This document shows positions 44,341 through 52,451 of a stretch of DNA of 64,000 nt, piece after piece; within the stretch, counting starts at the first letter, position 1; each line of letters opens with the position of its first letter. The DNA is from Streptomyces sparsogenes (GTDB lineage Bacteria; Actinomycetota; Actinomycetes; Streptomycetales; Streptomycetaceae): NCBI RefSeq assembly GCF_001704635.1, contig NZ_MAXF01000094.1, forward strand, positions 1-64,000. Direction: 5' to 3'. The notes beneath the pieces are model-generated. The model ran no database searches. It worked only from the letters and a program-made list of their open reading frames with translations, and was not told where the DNA came from. The translations under genes and the position numbers were made by a program.

Positions 44341-44501
44341 GGCCTCTCGTTTGGATCAGGCCGGGCTCGCGGGCCCTGGCACCGCGCGGCGCGGCGTTGT
44401 CGTCGGTTGCCATGGCTCCGCCATGACGCCCTCCTCCGCCTTGCGATGCCCGGCACCAGACCCCGCTCCCTGATCCGGCCTGATCCAAACGAAAGACCCT
44501 A
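44339..44501. mobile_element. MITE-like element with terminal inverted repeats
   Basis: Left arm AGGGCCTCTCGTTTGGATCA, continuing GGCCGG, and right arm, read on the minus strand, AGGGTCTTTCGTTTGGATCA, continuing GGCCGG. The 26-nt arms differ at three positions and enclose about 110 bp with no open frame of note. Flanks are TT-AG / AG-CC. The length of about 163 bp and long terminal repeats without a transposase fit a MITE. The terminal motif CGTTTGGATCA is one I associate with dispersed Streptomyces repeats. Confidence 0.55.
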
Positions 44502-44751
44502 GCCTCCGCCAAGGGCCGGTACCGGCCCGCGCCCGGGACGCCCGCGCCCGCCTCGAGACGCGCCCGTCTTGAGCCGCGCGGGAACGAAACCGCGCCCGCC
44601 TCGAGACGCGCCTGACGAAACCGCGCCCGCAAAGCCGCCGCTCGGGAAAGCCCTGACCACGGCTTTGCGATGGTGGGCGGTACTCCCACCCGGATATCGG
44701 GTATGTACTGATTAACCTCCCTGAATCCATACATTCCGGCGGGGCTTCGAC
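44502..44751. other. 250-bp gap with GC-rich direct repeats and promoter region
   Basis: With the MITE-like element, this makes a 411-bp gap. An exact 22-bp direct repeat beginning CGCGCCCGCC occurs at 44543 and 44591, with a further repeated ACGAAACCGCGCCCGC. Near the HATPase start, ACCCG-N5-CGGGT (44690-44704) is an inverted repeat. No gene is supported. Confidence 0.5.
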
Positions 44752-45207
44752 ATGTCGGGGGAAGTGATCGGCGTGACGGACAGTGCGGGAGCGGCCGGCT
44801 TCCGGCCCGGGGGGCCCGGTGTCGCCGAGTGGGTCCTCCCCGCCGAGCCCGGCGCCGTCCGGGTGGTCCGCTCCCAGGTGCGCCAGGCGCTGGACGACTG
44901 GGGCCTGGCCCCGCTGTGCGATGTGACGGTGCTGCTGGTGAGCGAGTTGGTGACCAACGCGCTGCGGCACGCCAGCGGCCCGATCGGCGTCCGTATGTAC
45001 GCCCGCCGCGAACGCGCCGCGGCCGAGCCGGTCCTGCTGGTCGAGGTCTCCGACCCGCTCGCCGACCCGCCGCGCGAGCGGGTGGCCGCGCCGGAGGACG
45101 AGGGCGGCCGCGGTCTCCAGTTGGTCGCCCGCAGCGCCCTGCGCTGGGGTGCCCGGCGTGACGGCGCCGGGAAAACGGTGTGGTTCGAGCTGGCTCTGCC
45201 CGGTTAG
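44752..45207 (+). CDS. HATPase domain protein, RsbW/anti-sigma-like
   Basis: Protein of 151 aa. A GHKL-type ATPase fold of the HATPase_c_2 kind: LLVSELVTNALRHASGPIGV (N box), LVEVSDPLADPP (G1 box), EDEGGRGLQLVARS (G2 box), and KTVWFELALP. Such proteins are serine kinases of anti-sigma-antagonist systems in Streptomyces. No partner anti-sigma antagonist is in the window. The following SpoIIE-type phosphatase ends in a closely similar domain, so the pair may act in one signalling unit. Confidence 0.92.
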   Translation: MSGEVIGVTDSAGAAGFRPGGPGVAEWVLPAEPGAVRVVRSQVRQALDDWGLAPLCDVTVLLVSELVTNALRHASGPIGVRMYARRERAAAEPVLLVEVSDPLADPPRERVAAPEDEGGRGLQLVARSALRWGARRDGAGKTVWFELALPG

Positions 45208-45283
45208 GAGTGTGGGGGAGCACTGATCTTGAGCGCTTGTCAAAAAGCCAGGACGGGACCTGAACGCGGGCTGAGATAGTGCT

Positions 45284-45358
45284 GTGATCGTGAAGACCGT
45301 ACTCCGGATGGCCGAGGTGCTGGATACTCGCTATCTGGGAGCCGGTCGGAGCACCTGA
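45284..45358 (+). CDS. possible 24-aa upstream small ORF
   Basis: From GTG 45284 a 24-codon frame (MIVKTVLRMAEVLDTRYLGA...) ends 18 bp before the phosphatase start. It has no clear ribosome-binding site and could be chance. If translated it may influence the phosphatase start. No similarity known. Confidence 0.2.
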   Translation: MIVKTVLRMAEVLDTRYLGAGRST

Positions 45359-45376
45359 GCCGGAGGGGACGGGCGC

Positions 45377-48118
45377 ATGAGCGAGAAGCCAGCAAGGGCG
45401 GATATGCCCGAGGAGGCGGTTGGTTCGCAGGTGTCGTCAATGTCTACTTCGCTCGTGTTGTCCGGATCCTCCCTGCCTTCGACGCCCCCGGTGTGGCAGA
45501 GCAGCTCCCCCGGCTCGATCTATGACTACATCCGGGTCGCCTCGTTCTCGCTGGGGCCCGACGGCCGGATCGCGCAGTGGAGCCGGCGCGCCACCGAACT
45601 CCTCGGCCTCACCGCCGAACAGGCCATCGGCAGGGACCCGGTGGAGGCGTTCGTACCGCCCGAGCTGCGCGAGGCCAGCCGCCGCAGGGTCGCCGACATC
45701 CTCGACGGCAGGGAGTGGACGGGGCTCGTCCCCTACCACAACCCCCAGGCGCCGCACGGCCATGGGATCGCCGAGGTCTACGTGATGCCGTCCGAGACCG
45801 AGCACGGCGAGCGCTCCGCCCTGTGCATCGCCGTCGATGTCACGGCCCTGCGCGGACTGGAGACCGACCTTGCCGCGTCGCAGGCCGTTTTCGGTCAATC
45901 TCCGCTCGGTTTCTTTCTCTTCGGTACGGATCTCCGCATGCTGCGCGTCAACGAGCGGTTTGCGACGGTCTTCGGCCGCCCCGCCGAGACGTACCGCGGC
46001 GCCTCCGCGTACGACCTGCTCCCGCGCGGCGAGGCCGACCGGCTCGCCGCCGCCCTGCGCCAGGTCCTCGACAGCGGGCAGGCCCTGACCGACATGCCCA
46101 TCGTGGGCACCGTGCCCGGCAACCCCGAGCGGCGCCGCTGGTCCGTCTCGCTGTACCGGCTGCACAGCGGCTCCGGCCGGCCCATCGGCGTCGCCGGCCT
46201 CGCCACCGATGTCACCGGCCGCCGCCGCGCCGAGCAGGAGGCCGCCGGGGTACGCCGCAACCTGGCGCTGCTCAACGAGGCCGGGGCCCGAATAGGCACC
46301 TCCCTCGACCTGGAGACCACCGCCCGCGAGCTGCTGGACGTGGCCGTGCCGCAGTTCTGCGACCTGGCCTCCGTCGACCTCTACCAGGGGCTGCTCTCCG
46401 GCGACGAGACCCCGCCCGGACTGGCCGACGGCAGCGCCGAGTTGCGCCGGGTGGCCTTCGCCAGCGCCGTCTCGGACGGCCCGGTCGCCTTCGGCGACAG
46501 CTACCGGGCCGGGGGCGACGACGACACCGGCGGCGCCACCAAGCCCATCCAGGTCGGCGAGGTGCACCGCTACCCCTTCAACTCCTCCTGCGCCGTGGCC
46601 CTGCGCACCGCACGGGCCCGCGTCGTCCCCGGCCCGGGCGGCGGCGAGAGCCTGGAACTGGGCAGCACGATGCTGCAGTCCACGCTCGTGGTGCCGATGG
46701 TCGCCCGCGACACGGTGGTCGGCCTCGCCCAGTTCTCCCGCACCAAGGGCAGCGAGCCCTTCGGCGAGCGGGACACCGCCCTCGCGGTGGAACTCGCCGC
46801 CCGCGCCGCCGTCTCCATCGACAACGCCCGCCTCTACCGCAGGGAGCACGAGCGCGCGCTGATACTCCAGCGCAGCCTGCTGCCGCCCGGCGACCCCGAG
46901 GCCGCCGGACTCGACATCGCCTGCCGCTATCTGCCGGGCAACGCCGCGACCGAGGTGGGCGGCGACTGGTTCGACGTCATCGAGCTGCCCGGCCACCGCA
47001 CGGCCCTGGTGGTCGGCGACGTGATGGGCCGCGGCCTGCGGGCCGCCGTCGCGATGGGCGAGCTGCGCACCGCCGTACGCACCCTGGCGCTGCTCGACCT
47101 GGAGCCCGCCGAGGTGCTCTCCGCGCTCGACGAGATCGCCAGCGGGCTCGGCGCGCCCGGCGGCTCGCACGGCGGGGGGCGGGCGGGCTCGCGCGCCCTG
47201 GCCCGCGGCGGCAAGGCCGCCGACGGCTCCTCCGACCTGTCCGAGGTGTACCTCGCGACCTGCGTGTACGCCGTCTACGACCCGGTCACCCGGCGATGTA
47301 CCTTCGCCAACGCCGGACACCCGCCGCCCGTCCTCGTGGAACCGGGCGAGCCCGCCCTGCTGATGGAGGTCCCGCCCGGGATGCCGCTCGGCGTCGGCGG
47401 CGAGCCGTTCGAGGAGATCGAGGTCGAGCTGCCCGACGGCGCGCTGCTCGCCCTCTACACCGACGGCCTGGTCGAATCCCGCGACCACACGCTCGACGAG
47501 GGCCTGCAGGCCCTGCGCGCCGCCCTCGACCCCCAGGAGACCGCCGACACCCCCGACACCCCTGCCGGGGCCGCCGGGCGCAAGGCCGTGGCGGGCTCGC
47601 TGGAGGACGTCTGCGACCACGTGCTGAGCACCCTCGACACCCACCACGGCGAGGACGACATCGCCCTGCTGATGGCCCGGGTGCAGGGCCTGTCGGCCGA
47701 CTCGGTCGGCGACTGGCAGCTGCCCAGCGAGCCCAAGTCCGTCGGCCGCGCCCGCGAGCTGGCCCGCGCGCAGCTGGAGTCCTGGGGCATGGACGAGCTG
47801 GCCGACACCACCGAGCTGCTGGTCAGCGAGCTGGTCACCAACGCGCTGCGGTACGGCGAGGGCGAGATCCGGCTGCGGCTGCTGCTGGACCGCACCCTGG
47901 TCTGCGAGGTCTGGGACGGCGGTCTGGTCCAGCCCCGCCGCCGCCGCGCCCGCGACACCGACGAGGGCGGGCGCGGGCTCCAGCTGGTCGGCCTGCTCAG
48001 CGCCGGCTGGGGCAGCCGGCGCACCCCTCATGGCAAGACGGTCTGGTTCGAGCTGCCGCTGCCCGACGGGAGCTCCTCGGGCCCGGACTCCGTGGAGGCC
48101 CTGCTGAGCATGTGGTGA
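45377..48118 (+). CDS. SpoIIE-family phosphatase with PAS, GAF and HATPase domains
   Basis: Protein of 913 aa. PAS domain 1, residues about 50-160 (IAQWSRRATELLGLTAEQAI). PAS domain 2, about 180-290 (LRMLRVNERFATVFGRPAE). GAF domain, about 310-490 (LVVPMVARDTVVGLAQFSRT). SpoIIE/PP2C phosphatase, about 510-740 (VGGDWFDVIELPG, VVGDVMGRGLRAA, ALYTDGLVESRDH). A C-terminal HATPase_c_2, about 780-905 (LLVSELVTNALRYGEG, DTDEGGRGLQLV). Sensor, phosphatase and kinase activities in one chain suggest control of an anti-sigma-antagonist. No stop or frameshift is seen. Neighbours: a small HATPase upstream and the convergent sdh operon 13 bp after its stop. Confidence 0.93.
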   Translation: MSEKPARADMPEEAVGSQVSSMSTSLVLSGSSLPSTPPVWQSSSPGSIYDYIRVASFSLGPDGRIAQWSRRATELLGLTAEQAIGRDPVEAFVPPELREASRRRVADILDGREWTGLVPYHNPQAPHGHGIAEVYVMPSETEHGERSALCIAVDVTALRGLETDLAASQAVFGQSPLGFFLFGTDLRMLRVNERFATVFGRPAETYRGASAYDLLPRGEADRLAAALRQVLDSGQALTDMPIVGTVPGNPERRRWSVSLYRLHSGSGRPIGVAGLATDVTGRRRAEQEAAGVRRNLALLNEAGARIGTSLDLETTARELLDVAVPQFCDLASVDLYQGLLSGDETPPGLADGSAELRRVAFASAVSDGPVAFGDSYRAGGDDDTGGATKPIQVGEVHRYPFNSSCAVALRTARARVVPGPGGGESLELGSTMLQSTLVVPMVARDTVVGLAQFSRTKGSEPFGERDTALAVELAARAAVSIDNARLYRREHERALILQRSLLPPGDPEAAGLDIACRYLPGNAATEVGGDWFDVIELPGHRTALVVGDVMGRGLRAAVAMGELRTAVRTLALLDLEPAEVLSALDEIASGLGAPGGSHGGGRAGSRALARGGKAADGSSDLSEVYLATCVYAVYDPVTRRCTFANAGHPPPVLVEPGEPALLMEVPPGMPLGVGGEPFEEIEVELPDGALLALYTDGLVESRDHTLDEGLQALRAALDPQETADTPDTPAGAAGRKAVAGSLEDVCDHVLSTLDTHHGEDDIALLMARVQGLSADSVGDWQLPSEPKSVGRARELARAQLESWGMDELADTTELLVSELVTNALRYGEGEIRLRLLLDRTLVCEVWDGGLVQPRRRRARDTDEGGRGLQLVGLLSAGWGSRRTPHGKTVWFELPLPDGSSSGPDSVEALLSMW

Positions 48119-48131
48119 GGGGCGGGCGGGG

Positions 48132-48902
48132 TCAGGACGGGCGGCGCCGGATCTTGTTGCCCAGCCAGACCAGCGGGTCGTACTTGCGGTCCACCGCCCG
48201 CTCCTTGAGCGGGATCAGCGCATTGTCCGTGATCTTGATTCCCTCCGGGCAGACCTCGGTGCAGCACTTGGTGATGTTGCAGTACCCGAGCCCGTGCTCC
48301 TCCTGGGCGGTGCGCTTGCGGTCGATCCCGGCCTCGCCCGCCGCGTCCAGCGGGTGCATGTCCAGCTCGGCGACCCGCATCAGGAACCGGGGCCCGGCGA
48401 AGGCCTGCTTGTTCTCCTCGAAGTCACGCACCACGTGGCAGGTGTCCTGGCACAGGAAGCACTCGATGCACTTGCGGAACTCCTGCGGCCGCCCCACGTC
48501 CTCCTGCCACATCCGGTACTCGCCCGGCCCCAGGCCCTCGGGCGGCACGAAGGCCGGCACCTCGCGCGCCTTCTCGTAGTTGAACGACACGTCCGTCACC
48601 AGGTCCCGGACGACCGGGAAGGCGCGCAGCGGCGTGATGGTGATCGTCTCGTCCCGGCCGAAAACCGACATCCGCGTCATGCACAGCAGCCGGGGCCGCC
48701 CGTTGATCTCGGCGCTGCAGGAGCCGCACTTGCCCGCCTTGCAGTTCCAGCGGACCGCCAGATCCGGTGCCTGGGTCGCCTGGATCCGGTGGACGATGTC
48801 CAGAACGACCTCCCCCTCGTTGACCTCGACGTGGAAGTCCTTCAGGCCGCCGCCTTCCACATCGCCCCGCCACACCCTGAAGTGGGCCTCGTACGCGGTC
48901 AT
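48132..48902 (-). CDS. sdhB: succinate dehydrogenase iron-sulfur subunit
   Basis: Protein of 256 aa. The [2Fe-2S] domain shows CKAGKCGSCSAEIN followed by LLCMTRM. The C-terminal ferredoxin-type domain has CIECFLCQDTC and CNITKCCTEVCPEG for the [4Fe-4S] and [3Fe-4S] clusters. It passes electrons from SdhA to menaquinone. The ATG overlaps the SdhA stop by four bases (ATGA). Read as one long frame this would look fused to an upstream antisense product, but the boundaries fix it as a separate gene. Last in the operon. Confidence 0.95.
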   Translation of the reverse strand: MTAYEAHFRVWRGDVEGGGLKDFHVEVNEGEVVLDIVHRIQATQAPDLAVRWNCKAGKCGSCSAEINGRPRLLCMTRMSVFGRDETITITPLRAFPVVRDLVTDVSFNYEKAREVPAFVPPEGLGPGEYRMWQEDVGRPQEFRKCIECFLCQDTCHVVRDFEENKQAFAGPRFLMRVAELDMHPLDAAGEAGIDRKRTAQEEHGLGYCNITKCCTEVCPEGIKITDNALIPLKERAVDRKYDPLVWLGNKIRRRPS

Positions 48903-50851
48903 TGGGTCAGCTCCTCGTCCGTCAGGTACTTCGCCAGCTCGTCCTTCTCGAACAGGCCGAGCAGATCGGGCCGGATGGGCGGGGTCCGGTGGCGCTCCAG
49001 CCGGATCTGCCCCTGCCGCGCGTCCGGCGCCGCCAGGCCGCCCGAGGGGTCGGCGAGCCGGCACACCAGGTTGACCGGCCGCCACTCGCGGTCCATCTCC
49101 GGATAGTCGTCGCGGGTGTGCCCGCCGCGGCTCTCGGTCCGCTCCAGCGCGGCGCGTGCCACGCACTCGCTGACCAGCAGCATGTTGCGCAGGTCGATCG
49201 CCAGGTGCCAGCCGGGATTGAACTGCCGGTGCCCCTCGACCCCGGCGCGCCGCGCCCGCGCCCGCAGGTTGGCCAGGCGCTGCAGCGCCTCCTCCATCTC
49301 CCCGGCCCGCCTGATGATGCCCACCAGGTCGTTCATGGTCTGCTGGAGCTCCTGGTGGAGGGTGTACGGGTTCTCGGCCGGCCCGGCGGCCAGGCCCGGG
49401 TCGCCGCCCTCCGCGCTGAACGGGCGCAGCGCCTCGGCCGCCGCCAGGTCGACCTGGGCGTCGTCCGGCGCCGGCCGCCGCCCCGCGCCGGCGGCCTCCT
49501 CCGCGTACCGGGCCGCGTACAGGCCCGCGCGGCGGCCGAAGACCAGCAGGTCGGACAGGGAGTTGCCGCCGAGCCGGTTGGAGCCGTGCATGCCACCGGC
49601 GACCTCGCCCGCGGCGAACAGCCCGGGCACCCCGGCCGCGGCCGTGGTGTCCGGGTCGACGTCCACCCCGCCCATCACGTAGTGGCAGGTGGGGCCCACC
49701 TCCATGGGCTCGGCGGTGATGTCGACGTCCGCCAGCTCCTTGAACTGGTGGTGCATGGAGGGCAGCCGCCGCTTGATCACCTCGGCGGGCATCCGGGTGG
49801 AGACGTCGAGGAAGACCCCGCCGTGCGGGGAGCCGCGGCCCGCCTTGACCTCGGCGTTGATGGCGCGGGCGACCTCGTCGCGGGGGAGCAGCTCGGGCGG
49901 GCGGCGGTTGTTGTCCGGGTCCTCGTACCAGCGGTCGGCCTCGTCCTCGGTCTGGGCGTACTTCTCCTTGAAGACGTCCGGGATGTAGTCGAACATGAAG
50001 CGCTTGCCGTCGCTGTTGCGCAGCACCCCGCCGTCGCCGCGCACCGACTCGGTCACCAGGATGCCCTTGACGGAGGGCGGCCAGACCATGCCGGTCGGGT
50101 GGAACTGCACGAACTCCATGTTGACCAGCGGCGCCCCGGCCAGCAGGGCCAGCGCGTGGCCGTCGCCGGTGTACTCCCAGGAGTTGGACGTCACCTTGAA
50201 GGACTTGCCGATGCCGCCGGTGGCCAGCACCACCGCGGGGGCCTCGATGACGAAGAAGCGGCCGGACTCGCGCTCGTAGCCGAAGACCCCGGCGACCCGC
50301 TCCCCGTCCTCGTCCTTGATGACGCGGGTGACGGTGTACTCCTGGAAGACCTTGAGCCGGGCCTCGTAGTCGCCGAACTCGGCCTTGTCCTCCTGCTGAA
50401 GGGCGACGATCTTCTGCTGGAGGGTGCGGATCAGCTCCAGGCCGGTGCGGTCCCCGACATGGGCGAGGCGCGGATATTCGTGGCCGCCGAAGTTCCGCTG
50501 GGAGATCCTGCCGTCGGGGGTGCGGTCGAAGAGCGCGCCCCAGGTCTCCAGCTCCCAGACCCGGTCCGGGGCCTCCTGGGCGTGCAGCTCGGCCATCCGC
50601 CAGTGGTTGAGGAACTTCCCGCCGCGCATGGTGTCCCGGAAGTGCACCTGCCAGTTGTCGCCCTCGTTGACGTTGCCCATGCTGGCGGCGATGCCGCCCT
50701 CGGCCATCACGGTGTGGGCCTTGCCGAAGAGCGATTTGCAGATGACGGCGCAGCGCTTGCCCTGCTCGCGCGCCTCGATCGCGGCCCGCAGCCCGGCGCC
50801 GCCGGCGCCGACCACGACCACGTCCCACGCCTGCCGTTCGACTTGCGTCAT
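48899..50851 (-). CDS. sdhA: succinate dehydrogenase flavoprotein subunit
   Basis: Protein of 650 aa. FAD-binding VVVVGAGGAGLRAAIEAREQG at residue about 10, the covalent-flavin histidine region FGKAHTVMAEGGIAASMG, the active-site HPTGMVWPP and substrate motif ESRGGHTRDDYPEMDREW. It has the longer chain typical of the actinobacterial three-gene type also seen as mycobacterial Sdh1. Oxidises succinate to fumarate in the TCA cycle. ATG start with an upstream AGGAGAGGTG. Downstream overlap with sdhB. Confidence 0.95.
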   Translation of the reverse strand: MTQVERQAWDVVVVGAGGAGLRAAIEAREQGKRCAVICKSLFGKAHTVMAEGGIAASMGNVNEGDNWQVHFRDTMRGGKFLNHWRMAELHAQEAPDRVWELETWGALFDRTPDGRISQRNFGGHEYPRLAHVGDRTGLELIRTLQQKIVALQQEDKAEFGDYEARLKVFQEYTVTRVIKDEDGERVAGVFGYERESGRFFVIEAPAVVLATGGIGKSFKVTSNSWEYTGDGHALALLAGAPLVNMEFVQFHPTGMVWPPSVKGILVTESVRGDGGVLRNSDGKRFMFDYIPDVFKEKYAQTEDEADRWYEDPDNNRRPPELLPRDEVARAINAEVKAGRGSPHGGVFLDVSTRMPAEVIKRRLPSMHHQFKELADVDITAEPMEVGPTCHYVMGGVDVDPDTTAAAGVPGLFAAGEVAGGMHGSNRLGGNSLSDLLVFGRRAGLYAARYAEEAAGAGRRPAPDDAQVDLAAAEALRPFSAEGGDPGLAAGPAENPYTLHQELQQTMNDLVGIIRRAGEMEEALQRLANLRARARRAGVEGHRQFNPGWHLAIDLRNMLLVSECVARAALERTESRGGHTRDDYPEMDREWRPVNLVCRLADPSGGLAAPDARQGQIRLERHRTPPIRPDLLGLFEKDELAKYLTDEELTQ

Positions 50852-50866
50852 CCTCGAGCACCTCTC

Positions 50867-51712
50867 CTAGAAAAAGCGCGGATCGTCGAAGGCGCCGCTC
50901 GCCACCAGATAGACGTAGAAGTCGGCCAGCGCGACGCTGACCAGCGACGCCCAGGCCAGCGCCATGTGGCGCGCGTTGAGACTGCTCACCCAGCCCCACA
51001 GCCGGTAGCGCACCGGGTGCCGGGAGAAGTGCTTGAGCCGGCCGCCGACGATGTGCCGGCAGGAGTGGCAGGAGAGGGTGTACGCCCAGATCAGCACGAT
51101 GTTGATCAGCAGGACCAGGGTTCCGAGGCCCATGTGGCCCCACCGGCCGCTCTCGTCGCGGAAGCCGAGCACCGTGTCGTAGGTGAGGATCCCGGCGACG
51201 ATCACCGCGAAGTAGAAGAAGTAGCGGTGGAGGTTCTGCAGGATCAGCGGGAAGCGGGTCTCGCCGGTGTACTTCGCGCGCGGCTCGGGCACCGCGCAGG
51301 CCGGGGGTGAGGCCCAGAAGCCCCGGTAGTAGGCCTTGCGGTAGTAGTAGCAGGTCAGCCGGAAGCCCAGCGGGAAGATCAGGATCAGCAGGGCGGGGGA
51401 CAGGCCCCACCACGCGCCGAAGATCTCCCAGTTCGCGCCGCCCTTCATGGGCACGCAGTTCTGCGCGACGCACGGCGAGTAGAAGGGCGAGACGTACGGC
51501 TCGGCGTAGTAGTCGGCCCCCGAGAAGGCCCGCCAGGTCGAGTAGACGACGAACGCGAACAGCCCGGCGGCGGTGGCCGCGGGCGCGAGCCACCAGCGGT
51601 CGGTCCGCAGATGGCGGGCGGGGACGGCGGCGCGTGAGGGCGCGTGGACGCCGTGCGCGGCGGGGTCTGGTCCGGAGGTCGTACGGGCCTGGGGGTCGGT
51701 GCCTGTGGCCAA
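50867..51712 (-). CDS. sdhC: succinate dehydrogenase cytochrome b / membrane anchor
   Basis: Protein of about 281 aa, TTG start with GGAG seven bases upstream (MATGTDPQART). Five membrane helices: WWLAPAATAAGLFAFVVYST, FGAWWGLSPALLILIFPLGF, HRYFFYFAVIVAGILTY, GLGTLVLLINIVLIWAYTL and ALAWASLVSVALADFYVYLV. Histidines in LHRYFF, YTLSCHSCRH and NARHMA are likely haem ligands. A single long anchor without SdhD is the actinobacterial pattern. Start is uncertain: the frame is open upstream. SdhA follows after 15 bp. Confidence 0.88.
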   Translation of the reverse strand: MATGTDPQARTTSGPDPAAHGVHAPSRAAVPARHLRTDRWWLAPAATAAGLFAFVVYSTWRAFSGADYYAEPYVSPFYSPCVAQNCVPMKGGANWEIFGAWWGLSPALLILIFPLGFRLTCYYYRKAYYRGFWASPPACAVPEPRAKYTGETRFPLILQNLHRYFFYFAVIVAGILTYDTVLGFRDESGRWGHMGLGTLVLLINIVLIWAYTLSCHSCRHIVGGRLKHFSRHPVRYRLWGWVSSLNARHMALAWASLVSVALADFYVYLVASGAFDDPRFF

Positions 51713-51782
51713 GGTGAACTCCGTGGTGGAGTGTGCGGGTGGGGTGGGGGCGGCGCGCGCCGGAAGGGCGCCGGGCGCTCGC

Positions 51783-51870
51783 GCGCGCCTCAAGGGCGCG
51801 TGACGGTCGCGCGCGCCTCGAGAACGCCGGGCGGGCGCGCGCCTCAGGGCGCGTGGCGGTCGCGCGCGCC
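51783..51870. repeat. 34-35 bp GC-rich direct repeat upstream of sdhC
   Basis: A unit starting GCGCGCCTCA and running to CGCGCGCGCC occurs at 51783-51817 and 51837-51870, differing by one indel and one base. The second copy covers the 3' end of the small upstream ORF. Confidence 0.7.
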
Positions 51871-52128
51871 GAGCCCCTCGTCGTCGACGTCCGACCACAG
51901 CGCACTGTTGTACGGGGCGTCGGGGACCAGCACCATCTCGGGGCGGGCCCGCTCGCCGGGGGCCGTCTCGCGCAGCAGGGCGAGGCTCTCGCGCAGGTGG
52001 TCCGTGTCGGTACGGACGCGGCGTATCTCCAGGCCGCCGGCGCCGACCGACTGCTCCAGCCGGTGGACGGAGCGGACCAGGTCGTCGAGACAGCGCTGGA
52101 CGGCCGTCAAGTCGTCGTTCAAGGACAT
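51844..52128 (-). CDS. small conserved protein preceding succinate dehydrogenase genes
   Basis: Protein of 94 aa (MSLNDDLTAVQRCLDDLVRSVHRLEQSVGAGGLEIRRV, given in parts: DDLTAVQRCLDDLVRSVHRL, RTDTDHLRESLALLRE, MVLVPDAPYNSALWSDVDDE). A coiled-coil N-terminal half is followed by a short conserved PYNSALWSD motif and a tail encoded in the repeat region. A similar small gene precedes the Sdh1 genes of mycobacteria, from memory. It is likely co-transcribed with sdhCAB. Confidence 0.72.
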   Translation of the reverse strand: MSLNDDLTAVQRCLDDLVRSVHRLEQSVGAGGLEIRRVRTDTDHLRESLALLRETAPGERARPEMVLVPDAPYNSALWSDVDDEGLGARDRHAP

Positions 52129-52451
52129 CGCTTGCCCTCACTTCCGCGGTTGCGGTTGGCGACGCTCATGCGACAGCGAGTGTTGCGCGTCACAGTCGCG
52201 GTTGGGAAGGGATCTGTCGCGATTCACCGAGCCACCGGCGCGCCCACACCCTCGCGCGCGGGGGTGCGCGCCCCCCGGATTGACCCGGTCGGGTGATCCT
52301 TTGCCCTCCATGGCCGTCTCGGCGTGCTGTTTTCTGAACCGTCGCTTTGAGTGAGGAGTATATGCGATGAGCGTCACAATATGCCAAATATGCACAATCC
52401 CGGCTCTCCCGGCCCGGCCGGCCGAGCAGGCCCACCCCGGAGGTACGTGCC
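52129..52451. promoter_or_regulatory. divergent promoter region of sdh operon and peptide-binding lipoprotein
   Basis: A 323-bp non-coding gap with a conspicuous low-GC stretch at 52340-52410. It includes ATATGC three times (about 52360, 52380 and 52389) with the spacing of a possible binding array. Ribosome-binding site GGAGGT lies at the right edge. No further structure is seen. Confidence 0.5.

Noticed and set aside
44520..44632. Direct repeats as a CRISPR-like array or attachment site
   Set aside because: Only two copies, 22 bp, adjoining GC-rich noise with no spacer pattern and no integrase nearby.
48132..51905. A single 1,257-codon minus frame suggesting a fusion protein
   Set aside because: Only the final 256 codons are SdhB. 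The rest lies under sdhA and sdhC in the wrong frame.
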